A program made the translations under genes and the position numbers. DNA of 64,000 nt from positions 1,860,001-1,924,000 of the forward strand of contig NZ_JAKNTO010000001.1 of assembly GCF_022440845.1 (NCBI RefSeq). Reading direction: 5' to 3'. The notes below the pieces were generated by a model that did not search any database, was not told the DNA's origin, and saw only the letters and a list, made by a program, of their open reading frames with translations. Position 1 is the first letter of the stretch. Each line of letters starts with the position of its first letter. This DNA is from Ruminococcus sp. OA3. Its GTDB lineage: Bacteria; Bacillota; Clostridia; Lachnospirales; Lachnospiraceae. Below are positions 45,461 through 54,604 of the stretch, in pieces.

Positions 45461-45555
45461 CTCCAAAACCGTCGATGGGGGTTCAAATCTCTCATCCCCT
45501 GTTAATAAAAGCCCTGTAAATGTTGAATTTACAGGGCTTTTTGTTATCATACATG
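45461..45555 (+). repeat. att-like repeat, right copy (partial tRNA-Trp plus terminator)
   Basis: Near copy of 42280-42374 (86 of 95). The tRNA part keeps only the sequence from the anticodon loop onward, so it is not a functional tRNA. Its end reaches into the last codons of the minus-strand AraC-type gene at 45547. Confidence 0.7.
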
Positions 45556-46368
45556 TTTGTAAGTTACCGGGATATAAACCCAGGTTTTTTCACCACAGTA
45601 ATATTCAAAGCTCAATTTCCCATCCATAAATTTGTATTGACTGGAATCGAGCCATTTAGAAAAAATGTCCTTCCACATTTTGCGGATGTTCATGTTCAGC
45701 TCGGCTATATCCTTTGCAGAGGGAACTAAAAATACTGCATACTCAGCCGCTGGAACATCGAGAACTTCCATCCCATGGGGAACGAAATCTTTGCTTTTCA
45801 CAATTGGTCCAAAGAAATAATGTAACTCACCCGATTCGGCGTCAGGATGTGTCCATGCGCCGATTTCGGCGTAACCTGGATAGGTCAGTTTCTGATACTC
45901 TTCTAAACTAACGCTGGAAAAATCCTTTCCCAGCCAATATGCGCCGTTGTCCAGAACATCCAATTCCCCTTGTGGTGGAGCCAGGCAGTAGCCGATCGCA
46001 GAAAAGGCCTGCAATTTCTTGATTGCTGGTGTCATCATCGCTTCTGTACCTCCTTTTATCATATATTCGGTGGGAGTGAGCGCGTACTGTTTCCGAAATG
46101 CCTTATTAAAGCCAGATACTGTTTCAAAGCCATATGTTAGAGCAACGTAGGTAACGCTGTACCCTTTACACAGGGCAATAGCAGCATGTGCCAGTCTGCG
46201 TTGCCGAATATAGGCCCCGGCCGAAAGACCATATATGCTTTTGAACGCATGACAAAAGTGGTAAAGGGAATATCCAAACATGCTGGCAAGTGCTGAAACA
46301 GGCAAAGGTTCTGTCACCTTTGTCTCGATATATGCCAGGCACCGTTCCATGTCCAGTTGATAGCTCAT
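45547..46368 (-). CDS. AraC-family regulator with GyrI-like effector domain
   Basis: 273 residues. Residues about 5-100 are an AraC double helix-turn-helix at the N-terminus (LPVSALASMFGYSLYHFCHAF; VTYVALTYGFETVSGFNKAF). Residues about 115-273 form a GyrI/SOUL-type small-molecule binding domain (ends YIPVTYK). This order is that of the Rob/SoxS-like drug-responsive group. The frame extends to 46485, but the ATG at 46368 follows GGAGGTGAG. Its 3' end overlaps the att-like repeat by nine bases. Confidence 0.88.
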   Translation of the reverse strand: MSYQLDMERCLAYIETKVTEPLPVSALASMFGYSLYHFCHAFKSIYGLSAGAYIRQRRLAHAAIALCKGYSVTYVALTYGFETVSGFNKAFRKQYALTPTEYMIKGGTEAMMTPAIKKLQAFSAIGYCLAPPQGELDVLDNGAYWLGKDFSSVSLEEYQKLTYPGYAEIGAWTHPDAESGELHYFFGPIVKSKDFVPHGMEVLDVPAAEYAVFLVPSAKDIAELNMNIRKMWKDIFSKWLDSSQYKFMDGKLSFEYYCGEKTWVYIPVTYKHV

Positions 46369-46501
46369 TATCTCACCTCCAATGTAACCATAACATAAAT
46401 CTGTAAGTTCTGCTTTTCCAAAGTTGCTTTGCGATAAGGACAGACGCAAAAATCTATTATCATATTTCTGTTTTTTGTATTTCATCAGTTTATAGATATA
46501 T

Positions 46502-46684
46502 ATGCAGGTTTTCTATGCAGAGCTATGCGTCTACGGTACAAATCCAAAACGACAGTTCTGTAGTGGAAGGTATAAACTTCCTGAATCGGAATGGTATAAA
46601 CCGATGGTTTTGACTGATTCACGATATGAGGATTTATTTTCAGAAGAGTTATTAAAGGTAAATAAAGATATCACGGTAGGATAG
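46502..46684 (+). CDS. Possible 60-residue protein, unknown
   Basis: A short open frame without a clear ribosome binding site and without a recognised domain (C-terminal part SRYEDLFSEELLKVNKDITV). It could be a remnant. Listed because the 46369-46742 gap otherwise holds nothing. Confidence 0.2.
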   Translation: MQVFYAELCVYGTNPKRQFCSGRYKLPESEWYKPMVLTDSRYEDLFSEELLKVNKDITVG

Positions 46685-46742
46685 TATGATAAGATATAAA
46701 TAAAGGAATACTCTTTTTAGTATGAAAGTATGAGGGCTGGAT

Positions 46743-48539
46743 ATGACAAAAAGTAAAATCAGATACATGGGAGTGCGGACGGTCTTTTCTGTTATTGTAC
46801 AAAACTGGAGTACGCTGATATCTTTTGAACTGATTTATAAGATAGTGGGGATTAGCTTTTTTTTTCCGTTTCTTGGGTCAGTCACTTACTTTCTGCCTGG
46901 TCTGATCAATGAAAGCCATCTCAGTCAGGAGAATTTTGGAGAATTATTCAGCAGCCCGACTGCAATTTTGATACTGGCGTGTGTCGGACTCATTCTGGGA
47001 GCATATTTGTATGTGGAGATAATCGCGTTAACATTATACTGTGAAAGAGGCTGGAATAGAGAAGCGATAACTGTCTGGGATCTGATTCGTACGTCATTCA
47101 TAAAAGTCCTGGGTATATTTACGATAAAACGCGTTGCATTCTTTCTTCTGCTATTTTTTATGCCCTTTTCGTTTTTGGGGACTGCAAGTGTCTTTTTAAG
47201 GAAATTCAAGATTCCTGAGTTCATAATGACTGCAATGACTGATAACGCGTTATCTGTATGTTTGCTGGTGGCGGCAGTTATTTTAGTCAATTATCTGTTT
47301 TTTCTTTATCTGTTTGGGATTCCTGTCCTTCTTCTGACAAACTCAACATTCTGCAGTTCATGGAAAAAGAGTCTGGACCTGTTAAAACGAAGAAAGGTAC
47401 GTACGGTTGGAAAACTTTTTTCATATATTCTTGCTTATTTGTCGGTGCTCTGTGTAGCGTGGGGGATTGCGGTAAGTGTGCTTGCCGGACTTGCCAGGTA
47501 TTTTCATGGCGAAAATGAGGGTAGATGGTATTTTGGATTGTATTATAATACCTTTGCGGGTATCTGGAATATTGTGACGGGTGCGATTGCTTCTGTATTT
47601 TTTTGTGCAATAACAATTGTTTTATATCACTGTTACAAAGGTGAAAGCCGTCCGAGAGCCGTAAAGAAGCCATGGACGATAAAGAGGCTGATGATTCGTA
47701 CCGTGGTAGTTCTGACTGTAATTGTTATGCTTGTTTTTATGGGAGATACGGAACTGGGGAGACAGTTTTTTTATTCAGATAGTTCAAAGGCAGCAGTAAT
47801 TGCACATCGTGCAGGAGCAGCTTTTGCACCTGAAAATACGGTTGCTGCATTAAATGAGGCTATTGAGGATGGGGCAAATATGGCAGAAATTGATGTTCAG
47901 CAATTAAATGATGGTACACTTATCGTTCTGCATGACACGAATTTTAAAAGAACTACCGGGGTGGATTTAAATGTCTGGGATGCTGAATATACACAAGTAG
48001 AGGAGATGGATGCGGGAAGCTGTTATTCCCACCAATTTGCAGGAGAGCCAGTGCCTGCTCTGGAAGATATGCTGAAGGCCGCCAAAGGGAAAATTGACCT
48101 TATGATAGAACTTAAAGTCACGGGACATGAGAAAAGCCTTGTTGAGGATACACTCGAACTTATTGAGAAATATGATATGGAAAAACAGTGTAACATCGCA
48201 TCGATGGACTTTAATTTGCTACAGCAGGTAAAATCATTGAATACTGAATTAAAAGCAACGTACATCTCAGTTTTGCTTGTGTCTAAATCCTACGATCTGA
48301 AACAGATTGACTGCTATAGTGTAGAAACAACTTTTTTATCGAGAGAATTAGTGTCTTCGGCACATGCTCAGGGGAAAATGGTGTATGGGTGGACGGCCAG
48401 CAGTAATGACAGTATTAAAAAAGTACTCAGTTGTGATGCTGACGGTGTTATCACGGATAATCCCCTTCTGGTACGATATATCATAGATACGTCAGAGGAG
48501 AATATTCTGATGGATGAAGTTGCAGATATATTTTTTTAG
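46743..48539 (+). CDS. Membrane-anchored glycerophosphodiester phosphodiesterase
   Basis: 598 residues. The N-terminal about 330 residues hold some eight hydrophobic segments (the GDPD membrane domain). The rest is a GDPD barrel with catalytic motifs HRAGAAFAPENT (His-Arg and Glu), EIDVQQLNDGTLIVLHD (Glu/Asp/His) and a late GWTASS Trp. It hydrolyses glycerophosphodiesters such as deacylated phospholipids or glycerol-phosphate polymers to glycerol 3-phosphate, probably outside the membrane. The next gene begins 43 bp later, so they may be co-transcribed. Confidence 0.9.
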   Translation: MTKSKIRYMGVRTVFSVIVQNWSTLISFELIYKIVGISFFFPFLGSVTYFLPGLINESHLSQENFGELFSSPTAILILACVGLILGAYLYVEIIALTLYCERGWNREAITVWDLIRTSFIKVLGIFTIKRVAFFLLLFFMPFSFLGTASVFLRKFKIPEFIMTAMTDNALSVCLLVAAVILVNYLFFLYLFGIPVLLLTNSTFCSSWKKSLDLLKRRKVRTVGKLFSYILAYLSVLCVAWGIAVSVLAGLARYFHGENEGRWYFGLYYNTFAGIWNIVTGAIASVFFCAITIVLYHCYKGESRPRAVKKPWTIKRLMIRTVVVLTVIVMLVFMGDTELGRQFFYSDSSKAAVIAHRAGAAFAPENTVAALNEAIEDGANMAEIDVQQLNDGTLIVLHDTNFKRTTGVDLNVWDAEYTQVEEMDAGSCYSHQFAGEPVPALEDMLKAAKGKIDLMIELKVTGHEKSLVEDTLELIEKYDMEKQCNIASMDFNLLQQVKSLNTELKATYISVLLVSKSYDLKQIDCYSVETTFLSRELVSSAHAQGKMVYGWTASSNDSIKKVLSCDADGVITDNPLLVRYIIDTSEENILMDEVADIFF

Positions 48540-48582
48540 ATTAATAAATTCTGATAATACTCACTATAAAGGAGGACTCCTG

Positions 48583-49923
48583 ATGAATGAGAGTACCATA
48601 TGCTTAATGAATGACTCGTTTTCTCCATTGATTGACGGGGTAGCCAATGCAGTGACAAACTATGCCGCCTGTTATCAGAAAAACTTTGGAAAAGCATACG
48701 TTGCGGTGCCATACCACCCGGATGCTGATGATGGGAATTTTCCGTTTCCCGTAATTCGTTACCGGAGTTTTGATACTACTGAACTGTTAAATTACCGCGC
48801 AGGATATCCTTTTTCGGTAAGTGCAATGAAAGCGTTGAAGGAGGCTGATTTGAGTCTCATTCACAGTCACTGTCCGTTTATGTCAACTGTTTTAGCCCGT
48901 ATACTGCGCAGGTGTGTAGATGTGCCGTTGGTATTTACATACCATACTAAATTTGATGTAGATATTGCAAAAACAGTTTCTTCAAAAATTTTACAGAAGC
49001 AGGCTGTGAATCTCATTCTGGATAATATTAATGCATGTGATGAGGTCTGGACAGTCAGTGAGGGGGCAGGGGAAAATTTGCGTTCTCTGGGTTATAAAGG
49101 GGATTACATTATCATGCGAAATGGGGTTGATTTTCCAAGGGGACGCGTATCAAAAGAGAGTATAAGCAAAGCCACAGAAGGGGCAGATCTGCCCCCCAAT
49201 GTGCCCGTTTATCTTTTTGTGGGGCGTATGATGTGGTATAAGGGACTTAAGATTATCTTCGACAGTCTGTGTATGCTTCAGGATGGCGGAAAAGATTTTC
49301 GGTTGATCATGATCGGAGAAGGAAATGATAAAGAAGAAATGGAGCGTTATACAGAGGAAGCAGGAATTGGTAATAAATGTAATTTTACGGGGGCAATCTA
49401 CGACAGAGAGGTTTTGAGGGCATGGTACTGCCGTGCTGACCTGTTCTTATTTCCTTCCAGCTATGATACAAATGGTCTGGTAGTGCGTGAGGCAGCCGCG
49501 TGTGGACTTGCCAGTGTACTGATTAAAGGAAGCTGCGCAGGAGAGGGAATATCAGATGGAAAAAATGGATTTCTGTGTGAGGAAAATGCAGAGGGAATGT
49601 ATTTTTTATTAAAAAAGATACAGGAAAATCCAGAAGTAACGAGTCGGGCAGGTCGATGTGCAATGGATATGCTTTACCTTTCCTGGGAGGATAGCGTAGC
49701 TAAAGCTGTTGAGCGATATGAGGTTATAAAAGAGAAATATGCCAGAAAGGAGTATACTGGCCAGAAGTGTTTTTCAGATGATATGCTCTCTGTCACAGGG
49801 AATGCCATGAAGAGAATTGAGACATTGAGGGAATTGCAGAAATCGTCGAAGGAGAAAATTGCAGCCATGTATGAGTGGCAGAAAATGCATCTGGGTAATA
49901 TCGTAGATTATCTTTGGAAATAA
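48583..49923 (+). CDS. Glycosyltransferase family 4
   Basis: 446 residues, GT-B fold. The N-terminus has MNDSFSPLIDGVANAVTNY, typical of lipid glycosyltransferases such as diglucosyl-diacylglycerol synthases. The C-terminal donor site shows PVYLFVGRMMWYKGLK and the EX7E-type FPSSYDTNGLVVREAAACG. The upstream frame reaches 48514 inside the GDPD gene, but the ATG at 48583 follows AGGAGG. A likely role is glycolipid or cell-envelope glycan synthesis; the acceptor is unproven. Confidence 0.88.
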   Translation: MNESTICLMNDSFSPLIDGVANAVTNYAACYQKNFGKAYVAVPYHPDADDGNFPFPVIRYRSFDTTELLNYRAGYPFSVSAMKALKEADLSLIHSHCPFMSTVLARILRRCVDVPLVFTYHTKFDVDIAKTVSSKILQKQAVNLILDNINACDEVWTVSEGAGENLRSLGYKGDYIIMRNGVDFPRGRVSKESISKATEGADLPPNVPVYLFVGRMMWYKGLKIIFDSLCMLQDGGKDFRLIMIGEGNDKEEMERYTEEAGIGNKCNFTGAIYDREVLRAWYCRADLFLFPSSYDTNGLVVREAAACGLASVLIKGSCAGEGISDGKNGFLCEENAEGMYFLLKKIQENPEVTSRAGRCAMDMLYLSWEDSVAKAVERYEVIKEKYARKEYTGQKCFSDDMLSVTGNAMKRIETLRELQKSSKEKIAAMYEWQKMHLGNIVDYLWK

Positions 49924-50042
49924 AATAGACTCTCTATCATAGAAACAGCTTATCACATAATCTGTTTACTATACAGAGAGCCTATTTCACTTCACAAGCT
50001 CTGCCGGTATGGCAGGCTATTCAAACATCAGTATTTCAAGCG

Positions 50043-50243
50043 TTAGGCAACCTGTACATTGACAGCCTGTAAACCGCGATTTCCCTGTGTAGTTTCGAAA
50101 ACAACTGACTGTCCGTCTTCTAATGTTTTGTAGCCATCCATTGCAAGACCGGAAAAATGAACAAATACGTCAGATCCGTCTTCTCCTGTGATAAAACCAT
50201 AACCTTTTTCTGCATTAAACCATTTTACTGTACCTTTATTCAT
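50043..50243 (-). CDS. Cold-shock protein (CspA family)
   Basis: 66 residues, complete single cold-shock domain with RNA-binding motifs [12 protein letters not shown] and VFVHFSG. These proteins melt RNA structure in the cytoplasm. The ATG at 50243 follows GGAGGT; the frame runs upstream to 50348 but that part is the untranslated leader. Confidence 0.96.
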   Translation of the reverse strand: MNKGTVKWFNAEKGYGFITGEDGSDVFVHFSGLAMDGYKTLEDGQSVVFETTQGNRGLQAVNVQVA

Positions 50244-50302
50244 GAAAGATACCTCCTTAAATATAATTGCATTTTTCATTAAATAAAAAAACGCATAACC
50301 CT

Positions 50303-50330
50303 GTAAATCATTAATAGAATAATGACTTAC
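50303..50330 (-). promoter_or_regulatory. Hairpin in the cold-shock mRNA leader
   Basis: GTAAATCATTA (50303-50313) pairs with TAATGACTTAC (50320-50330) with one mismatch, flanked by a further GCATA/TATGC pair (50293-50297, 50336-50340). It lies in the roughly 120-nt leader between the promoter and the csp start. Csp leaders are known for temperature-dependent structure. Confidence 0.5.
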
Positions 50331-50370
50331 AAAAATATGCGAAATCAAAACTTATTAAAAATACTTCTAT

Positions 50371-50399
50371 ACTATATCACGGAAATAAAAAGAAGTCAA
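50371..50399 (-). promoter_or_regulatory. Promoter of the cold-shock gene
   Basis: On the minus strand TTGACT (50399-50394), 17-bp spacer, TATAGT (50376-50371). Transcription would start near 50364, giving a 5' leader of about 120 nt. Confidence 0.7.
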
Positions 50400-50531
50400 G
50401 AACGAAATGAAATATGATTGTACGCATTTACATTTATCTGTATCATAAAAACACCGGAAATTTCTGTTCAGAAAATGAAGCCTGTCAGAATGTATACGGA
50501 ATAAGCCAACAGGAAATATTAGTAAGAGGAT

Positions 50532-50699
50532 TTAACGATAGTTTTCCGCACATTTCGCACATTTTGAGTCACGGCTGCACTTAAAGCGAGTTACAGAGTC
50601 GTCAAAGCGGTCGCAGGTACTTTTGGTAAACGTCACAGTATGAGTCACTTTACTGGCGTCTGTTGGGCATTTGTAATCATAAGTTTTTGTGTAATCCAT
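50532..50699 (-). CDS. Small Cys-rich zinc-ribbon-like protein
   Basis: 55 residues, starting MDYTKTYDYKCPTD and ending RDSKCAKCAENYR. Five Cys at positions 11, 29, 41, 47 and 50 suggest bound metal. GAGGT lies ahead of the ATG at 50699 on the minus strand. It is too short to be placed in a family from memory. It lies upstream of the cold-shock gene on the same strand but has no visible link to it. Confidence 0.55.
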   Translation of the reverse strand: MDYTKTYDYKCPTDASKVTHTVTFTKSTCDRFDDSVTRFKCSRDSKCAKCAENYR

Positions 50700-50950
50700 T
50701 ATGTACCTCATTTCTGTATTAGTGATATATCACTATTATAATATGAAAAAATCAAAAATTCCAGCGATACCTGATGTTTTTAAAAATAATGCAACCAAAA
50801 GAAGAGATGTGGTCTCTAATATGTGTAGGGCAAAAGAGATATTTTTTTACAGAAATATAAATTATTATAAAGAATTTGTATTCATGCTTAAGATAAGCAG
50901 ATTATATGTTATAATAAAATCTATTGAATTTTAGAGAAATTGGAGTAAAA

Positions 50951-52651
50951 ATGTCGATGAACGAAGCAGAAGATAAAAAAACATCACCCGACCTGGAATC
51001 CAGAATTGATCTGGCGATGGACAAGATTATTCAGGACACCATTGGTCATATTCCGGTGTCGGAACAGATAGATAATCCAGAGACAAAAAAGAAGAATAAA
51101 AAAGAGCCAAAGGTGAAAGAGTCAAAGAAAAAGGAAGTGAAACCGGAAATAAAAGTGCCTCCGGTGTATGCTGGATCTTTGGGTCCACTTGAGGAAGAGG
51201 AAGATATGCCTAAAAAGAAAAAAGGAATTGCCGGAAAGATCATTCTCGTTCTCTTTGTTTTGGCGTTACTGTCGGGAATCGGTGTCTATGGGTATTATGC
51301 CCATAATTACAGTGATAAGTTTTTTCCGGGAACGACGATCAACAATATTAACTGTGAAGGGCTGACTGCGGACCAGGCAGAGGAGCTTATCAAGAAAAAA
51401 GTGGAAGATTACCGAATTGACCTGAAGTTCAGAGGCGATGAGACAAAGAATTTTGAAGGTCAGACTATAGCCTATTCATACGCACCGGATGGAAGTGTTG
51501 ACAAGGCACAAAAAGAGCAGAATCCACTGCTGTGGATCAAAGGTTATTTTGAGCCGGATCATTATAAGGTGGCAGAAAATATCACATATGATGAAAATGC
51601 ACTCAGAGAGCAGGTGATGGCGCTGGATTGTATGCAGGCTGAAGCGATGCAGGCTCCGGTGGATGCATACATTGCATTCCAGAATGGACATTTTGAAATT
51701 GTTCCGGAAGTGGAAGGAACCACCATCGATACCGAGGCATTTTTTAACGCGGTTAAAGAGGCGGTATCTCAAAGCATAACGGAGCTTTCTGCGGAGGAGC
51801 AGGGTGTCTATGCACAGCCGGGAGTTCGAAGCAATGATGAGACACTGAACAGGCAAGTGGAAGAGCTCAACTCGCTTACCACAGCCAGCATTATTTATCA
51901 GCTTCCGACTGGCGAAGAAGTGCTGAATGGAAATACAATACGTGACTGGCTTTCCATCGACGAAAACGGTCATTATTATAAAGATGAAGCGGTTATGCAG
52001 CAGAAGATTGCAGAGTATGTCGCGGATATGGCCTCCAGGGTTGACACTGCCGGAAAGGAACGGCCGTTTACGACTACCAGTGGTCTTGAGATTACTGTAG
52101 GAGGGGGAGATTACGGCTGGAAAATCAATCAGGCTGAGGAAATTGCCGAGCTGACGCGAAATATAGCTAATAATGATCAGATTGCAAGAGAACCCGTTTA
52201 TACAAGCCGTGAAGTTTCTACAGAAAATAACGGATTTGGCAATACTTATATTGAACTGAATATGACAGATCAGGAACTGTACTATTACCAGGATGGTCAG
52301 ATCGTCGTTCAGAGTTCATTTGTTTCCGGAAAGATGACAAGAGACAGATATACACCGCCGGGAATCTTTACCCTGACTTATAAACAGAAAGACAGGGTGC
52401 TGCGGGGCGATAAACTGCCGGACGGAAGTTATTCATATGAGTCGCCGGTTAATTTCTGGATGCCCTTTAATGGAGGTATAGGTCTTCATGATGCGTCCTG
52501 GAGGAGTTCATTCGGAGGAACCATCTATAAAAACGGCGGATCGCATGGCTGTATTAACCTCCCATATTCCAAGGCTCAGGCTATATACAATATTATAACG
52601 AAAGATGTGCCGATCATATGCTTTTATACAGAACAGTATTCATTAAGATAG
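50951..52651 (+). CDS. L,D-transpeptidase with peptidoglycan-binding domains
   Basis: 566 residues. A Lys/Glu-rich cytoplasmic N-terminus (to about residue 90), one membrane helix (IILVLFVLALLSGIGVYGYY), two repeat domains of the PG_binding_4 type (about 130-420), then a YkuD catalytic domain ending in the signature GGSHGCINLPY with catalytic Cys and His. It forms 3-3 cross-links or attaches proteins in peptidoglycan outside the membrane. An earlier in-frame ATG at 50924 has no ribosome binding site; 50951 has GGAG upstream. Confidence 0.93.
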   Translation: MSMNEAEDKKTSPDLESRIDLAMDKIIQDTIGHIPVSEQIDNPETKKKNKKEPKVKESKKKEVKPEIKVPPVYAGSLGPLEEEEDMPKKKKGIAGKIILVLFVLALLSGIGVYGYYAHNYSDKFFPGTTINNINCEGLTADQAEELIKKKVEDYRIDLKFRGDETKNFEGQTIAYSYAPDGSVDKAQKEQNPLLWIKGYFEPDHYKVAENITYDENALREQVMALDCMQAEAMQAPVDAYIAFQNGHFEIVPEVEGTTIDTEAFFNAVKEAVSQSITELSAEEQGVYAQPGVRSNDETLNRQVEELNSLTTASIIYQLPTGEEVLNGNTIRDWLSIDENGHYYKDEAVMQQKIAEYVADMASRVDTAGKERPFTTTSGLEITVGGGDYGWKINQAEEIAELTRNIANNDQIAREPVYTSREVSTENNGFGNTYIELNMTDQELYYYQDGQIVVQSSFVSGKMTRDRYTPPGIFTLTYKQKDRVLRGDKLPDGSYSYESPVNFWMPFNGGIGLHDASWRSSFGGTIYKNGGSHGCINLPYSKAQAIYNIITKDVPIICFYTEQYSLR

Positions 52652-52665
52652 GCATACAGGATGAA

Positions 52666-52699
52666 AAGAGCCGGTTCTCGCTGTGAGAGCCGGTTTTTG
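52666..52699 (+). terminator. Terminator of the L,D-transpeptidase gene
   Basis: CCGGTTCTC pairs with GAGAGCCGG through one G-T pair around a short loop, then TTTTT. Confidence 0.8.
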
Positions 52700-52859
52700 A
52701 TTTACAGTAAAATAACGCATTGGGAGAATTCAGAAAATCATGCAGGATATGGAGCAATACTAAAGAAATTATTAGGATTTCATTAAGAAACTGGGATAAA
52801 CCGTACAACTGATAAAAAGTTTGCTATAATGGACCATAAACAGCTAAGGGGAAGTCATC

Positions 52860-53573
52860 ATGGAAAACATCAAGACAAAAAAATCAATATTGCCGTCCTA
52901 TGCCATTCTGCCTCTGTTGTCCTGTGTGGCGGTAAACTTTACCGTTTATCTGGGGGTCAACTATCTGACTGAGGGACGGAAACATTATGACCTGACACTT
53001 CCAGTGGACCGGGCAGTGCCGGTGGTGCCGGAATTTGCTGCGATTTATCTGGGGTGTTACGTATTTTGGATTGCGAATTACATCCTGATTGTGAGACAGA
53101 GTAAAGAGCATTGTATGCGTTTCGCAACAGCAGATATGATGTCCAGAATAGTATGCGGTCTTATCTATCTGGTGCTGCCGACGACAAATGTAAGACCGGT
53201 TCTTACCGGGGATGGATTATGGGTAACTGTTCTTCAGATGATATATCAGGCCGATCAGCCGACCAGGCTTTTTCCATCGATTCACTGTCTGGTGAGCTGG
53301 TTTTGCTATATCGGGATTCGCGGCCAAAAGAACATACACAGAGGCTACCGTATATTTTCCTGTATCTTTGCGGTTGCAGTCTGCATCTCTACACAGCTGA
53401 CAAAGCAGCACTATATCGTGGATGTACTGGGCGGGATTTTACTGGCAGAGGGAACTTATTGGCTGGCATTCCATACACAGCTTTACAAATATCCGGAGAA
53501 GATATTTGATACGGTCAGTCAAAAACATTTATACAGACAGAGAAGAACCTGTGGGAAGGAAGGTGAATCGTGA
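52860..53573 (+). CDS. PAP2-superfamily membrane phosphatase/phosphotransferase
   Basis: 237 residues, about six membrane helices. PAP2 motifs 2 and 3 are present: FPSIHCLVSW (PSxH) and KQHYIVDVLGGILLAE (H and D of the SRxxxxxHxxxD motif, here without the SR). Motif 1 is poor (NVRP only). It may dephosphorylate a lipid phosphate or transfer a lipid head group. A TATAAT (52825-52830) is close upstream. Its stop overlaps the next start (GTGA), so the four genes 52860-56193 read as one operon. Confidence 0.82.
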   Translation: MENIKTKKSILPSYAILPLLSCVAVNFTVYLGVNYLTEGRKHYDLTLPVDRAVPVVPEFAAIYLGCYVFWIANYILIVRQSKEHCMRFATADMMSRIVCGLIYLVLPTTNVRPVLTGDGLWVTVLQMIYQADQPTRLFPSIHCLVSWFCYIGIRGQKNIHRGYRIFSCIFAVAVCISTQLTKQHYIVDVLGGILLAEGTYWLAFHTQLYKYPEKIFDTVSQKHLYRQRRTCGKEGES

Positions 53574-54604
53574 CAAGCAGAAAGAAAAAGATTATAAACA
53601 CTGTATTTCTCCTGCTTGTATTTTTACTGACGGTTTACAGCGTATTCAGGGGTGAGGATCTGCACGAAGTGATGAAGGAGATCATGCGGGTGAATCCATG
53701 GTATCTGCTTCCGGGAGTGTTTGGTGTCGTGTTTTTCATCTGGGGTGAGTCTATTATTATTCATTATCTGTTCGGGACACTGGACATTCATGAGAAAAAA
53801 TGGATCTGTTTTCAGTATTCATGTGTGGGATTCTTTTTCAGTGCCATAACGCCGTCTGCGAGCGGCGGACAACCCATGCAGATCTATTATATGCGGAAGC
53901 ATAAAATACCGGTTCCGATTTCCACACTGGTTCTGATGATCGTTACGATAACCTATAAGCTGGTTTTGGTGGGGGTGGGACTTTTTGTGGCATTCTTTCA
54001 GAGAGGATTTGTCCACCGGTATCTGGAAGGGATTTTGCCCGTCTTTTATCTGGGGGTGTTTCTTAATGTGATTTGCTGCATTGCCATGTCCATTCTGGCG
54101 TTTCATCCGGTGCTGGCAAAATATATTGTGATGAAATGCCTTGGCATGCTGGAGCGTGCTCATATTCTTAAACGCAGACCGGAGCGTACACAGAGAATGG
54201 AAGCTTCCATGGATCAGTATAACGCGACGGCATCGTATCTGAGAAGCCATATGAGGGTAATTGTTAATGTGCTGGTGATTACTTTTCTGCAGAGGTTTGC
54301 ATTATTTTTTGTCACATGGTTTGTATATAAGGCAATGGGGCTTCATGGGGCACATATTTATGATGTTGTAATGCTCCAGGCTGTGATATCCGTCTCAGTG
54401 GATATGCTGCCTTTGCCTGGTGGAATGGGGATCAGTGAAAACCTGTTTCTTATTATCTTCAAAACAATTTTTGCAGCAGGACTGCTGCTGCCGGGAATGG
54501 TTTTGAGCAGAGGGATTGCATATTATGTACAGCTGCTGCTCAGTGCAGGTATGACCTTATTTGCCCATTTGACAATTGGGCGGGAGACTTTAGATAAAAC
54601 GTGA
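53570..54604 (+). CDS. Lysylphosphatidylglycerol synthase TM-region/YbhN-like flippase family protein
   Basis: 344 residues, about eight membrane helices, a UPF0104 (LPG_synthase_TM) protein. Signature-like segments are GFFFSAITPSASGGQPMQIYYM and LPLPGGMGISENLFLIIF. It lacks the cytosolic lysyl-transferase domain of MprF, so it is more likely a lipid flippase or an unassigned transporter. GTG start overlapping the preceding TGA. It sits between a lipid phosphatase and phospholipid synthesis genes, which supports a lipid role. Confidence 0.85.
   Translation: MTSRKKKIINTVFLLLVFLLTVYSVFRGEDLHEVMKEIMRVNPWYLLPGVFGVVFFIWGESIIIHYLFGTLDIHEKKWICFQYSCVGFFFSAITPSASGGQPMQIYYMRKHKIPVPISTLVLMIVTITYKLVLVGVGLFVAFFQRGFVHRYLEGILPVFYLGVFLNVICCIAMSILAFHPVLAKYIVMKCLGMLERAHILKRRPERTQRMEASMDQYNATASYLRSHMRVIVNVLVITFLQRFALFFVTWFVYKAMGLHGAHIYDVVMLQAVISVSVDMLPLPGGMGISENLFLIIFKTIFAAGLLLPGMVLSRGIAYYVQLLLSAGMTLFAHLTIGRETLDKT

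Noticed and set aside
50701-50934. 77-residue plus-strand frame
   Set aside because: AT-rich, overlaps the promoter region of the L,D-transpeptidase gene, no ribosome binding site and no motif.
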